DNA of 15,804 bases from CAZCBJ01 sp964496705. GTDB lineage: Bacteria; Chloroflexota; Anaerolineae; Anaerolineales; Anaerolineaceae. A program made the position numbers and the translations under genes. The stretch is from the NCBI GenBank assembly GCA_964496705.1, contig CAZCBJ010000080.1:1-15804 (forward strand), written 5' to 3'. Positions 14,778 through 15,804 of this stretch are shown here, piece by piece. The notes under the pieces were generated by a model. The model made no database searches and was not told where the DNA came from. It saw only the letters and a list, made by a program, of their open reading frames with translations. The number at the start of each line of letters is the position of its first letter. The stretch's first letter is position 1.

Positions 14778-15743
14778 ATGCCTGAGCTTACCGATCCATA
14801 CAAGGTGGCAGCCCTGGCAGGCGGCGTGGGCGGCGCCAGGCTGTCCCAGGGGCTGACCGAACTGCTGCCGCCGGAACGCCTGAGCATCATCGTCAACACC
14901 GGCGACGATTTCGAGCATCTCGGGCTCAAAATCTGCCCTGACCTCGACACCGTCGTCTACACTCTGGCCTGGCTGGCCAACTCCAAAACCGGCTGGGGCA
15001 TCGCCGACGACACGCGCAAGATGCTGGACCTGTTCATTCAACTGGGCGGACCGGGCTGGTTCAGCCTGGGAGACCGGGACCTTGCCACCCACCTGCGGCG
15101 CACCCAGTTGCTGCGCGAAGGGTATAGTCTCACCGAGACGACCCGCCGAATCGCCTCTGCGCTCGGTGTGCGCCATCCCATCCTGCCCATGTGCGACATG
15201 CCCATGCCCACGCGGGTGGTGACTGAAATCGGCGAGATGGAATTTCAGGAATATTTCGTCAAATGGATGTGCCAGCCCAAAGCACTGCGATTTGTCTGGC
15301 CGTGTTTGCCCCAGGCGCAGCCCTCTGCCGAAGTGATCCGTGCGCTCTCCACCGCCGACCTGATCGTATTCTGCCCCTCCAACCCCTTCGTCAGCATCGA
15401 TCCCATCCTGATGCTGCCCGGCGTGCGCGATTTGATCAAGGAACGCATGGCTGTGGCTGTCAGCCCCATCCTGGCCGGCAGCGCGGTCAAAGGCCCGGCA
15501 GCCAAAATGTTCGCTGAGCTGGGCATCACACCCTCCGCGGTGGCGGTCGCCGAGCATTACCGCGATCTGATCTCGGGTTTTGTGATGGATGAAGTTGACG
15601 CTCAATTGCTGCCGGACGTGCTCAGCCTGGACATGCAAGCCACTGCCATCCCCACCCTGATGCCTGACCGGCCCGAACGAAAGACCGTCGCCCAGGGGGT
15701 GCTCGATTTCGCTCTGCAGATCAGCCGATCCAAAAAGTCTTGA
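14778..15743 (+). CDS. cofD: CofD, 2-phospho-L-lactate transferase of coenzyme F420 biosynthesis
   Basis: A 321-residue cytoplasmic enzyme that transfers the phospholactyl-type (or phosphoenolpyruvyl-type) moiety from its GDP- or GPP-linked donor to the deazaflavin FO, giving F420-0 or its dehydro precursor. The N-terminal nucleotide-binding loop is LAGGVGGARLSQGL (13-26), followed by NTGDDFEHLGL (40-50), CPDLDTVVYTLA (53-64), GWGIADDT (72-79), LGDRDLATHLRRT and CPSNPFVSIDPIL, all typical of CofD. Length fits the family. The frame is open upstream to 14715, but ATG at 14778 starts right before the conserved region and next to the likely transcription start. cofC begins 2 bases after the stop, so the pair forms an F420 operon. 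The three-carbon unit used by this organism cannot be told from sequence. Confidence 0.95.
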   Translation: MPELTDPYKVAALAGGVGGARLSQGLTELLPPERLSIIVNTGDDFEHLGLKICPDLDTVVYTLAWLANSKTGWGIADDTRKMLDLFIQLGGPGWFSLGDRDLATHLRRTQLLREGYSLTETTRRIASALGVRHPILPMCDMPMPTRVVTEIGEMEFQEYFVKWMCQPKALRFVWPCLPQAQPSAEVIRALSTADLIVFCPSNPFVSIDPILMLPGVRDLIKERMAVAVSPILAGSAVKGPAAKMFAELGITPSAVAVAEHYRDLISGFVMDEVDAQLLPDVLSLDMQATAIPTLMPDRPERKTVAQGVLDFALQISRSKKS

Positions 15744-15745
15744 AC

Positions 15746-15804
15746 ATGCGCGATCTTGAGAATTTGCCCGGCACCATCTGGGCTGTCGTTCCGGTCAAGC
15801 CCCT
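15746..15804 (+). CDS. cofC: CofC, 2-phospho-L-lactate guanylyltransferase (5' end only; runs off window)
   Basis: Only 19 codons are inside the window: MRDLENLPGTIWAVVPVKP. The segment WAVVPVKP is the characteristic beginning of CofC, the MobA-like nucleotidyltransferase that activates the three-carbon acid (phospholactate, phosphoenolpyruvate or 3-phosphoglycerate, depending on lineage) for CofD. Its position 2 bases after cofD strongly supports the call. The catalytic part lies beyond the right edge. Confidence 0.82.
   Translation, partial: MRDLENLPGTIWAVVPVKP

Noticed and set aside
14748..15638. Minus-strand open frame of 296 codons opposite cofD
   Set aside because: Shadow of a clear cofD gene; His/Gln/Gly-rich translation with no domain.

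Overview
The window looks like a chromosomal segment of a GC-rich, probably anaerobic bacterium, most likely Chloroflexota (Anaerolineae-like). That placement is an inference. It rests on the F420 genes cofD and cofC at the right end, the GC-rich Ala/Leu-heavy coding, the run of very large polytopic glycosyltransferase-like proteins, and the many start codons without a strong Shine-Dalgarno sequence. No mobile element, CRISPR array, tRNA or rRNA is visible. No gene-free stretch exceeds 300 bases; the longest are 131 and 117 bases.

Positions 1-13032 hold ten tightly packed plus-strand genes that read as one cell-surface glycan operon: (1) the 3' end of a membrane protein; (2) a polyprenyl-phosphate-type GT2 glycosyltransferase with two C-terminal membrane helices; (3) a GT4 glycosyltransferase; (4) an HPr-kinase-like P-loop protein; (5) a UPF0104/LPG-synthase-TM-like membrane protein; (6) a polysaccharide pyruvyl transferase-family protein; (7) a paralogue of gene 5; (8) a large polytopic protein; (9 and 10) two large polytopic GT-C-like proteins that are paralogues of each other. 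Most junctions overlap or lie within 1-7 bases. The gap before gene 2 is 46 bases and the gap before gene 10 is 25, so transcriptional linkage and much translational coupling are likely. A reasonable but unproven model is that GT2 makes a lipid-linked sugar at the inner face, GT4 and the pyruvyl transferase-family enzyme build or decorate a lipid-linked glycan, the UPF0104 proteins help move or handle lipid intermediates, and the GT-C-like proteins use lipid-phosphate sugars on the outer face.

At 13048-13842 a minus-strand gene for a xylose-isomerase-like TIM-barrel protein converges on the operon with only 15 bases between stops. Next comes a plus-strand membrane-anchored lytic transglycosylase (13974-14660). 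Its promoter has consensus -35 and -10 boxes, and the spacer is filled by a perfect palindrome of the GAAC-N4-GTTC type, a good candidate repressor operator. Last is cofD (14778-15743), whose extended -10 box lies so close to the ATG that the mRNA may be leaderless, followed two bases later by the beginning of cofC, which runs off the window.

The best candidates for something undescribed are the glycan operon as a whole, especially the duplicated GT-C-like pair, the duplicated UPF0104 genes flanking the pyruvyl transferase gene and the embedded HprK-like protein, and the palindrome-controlled transglycosylase promoter.
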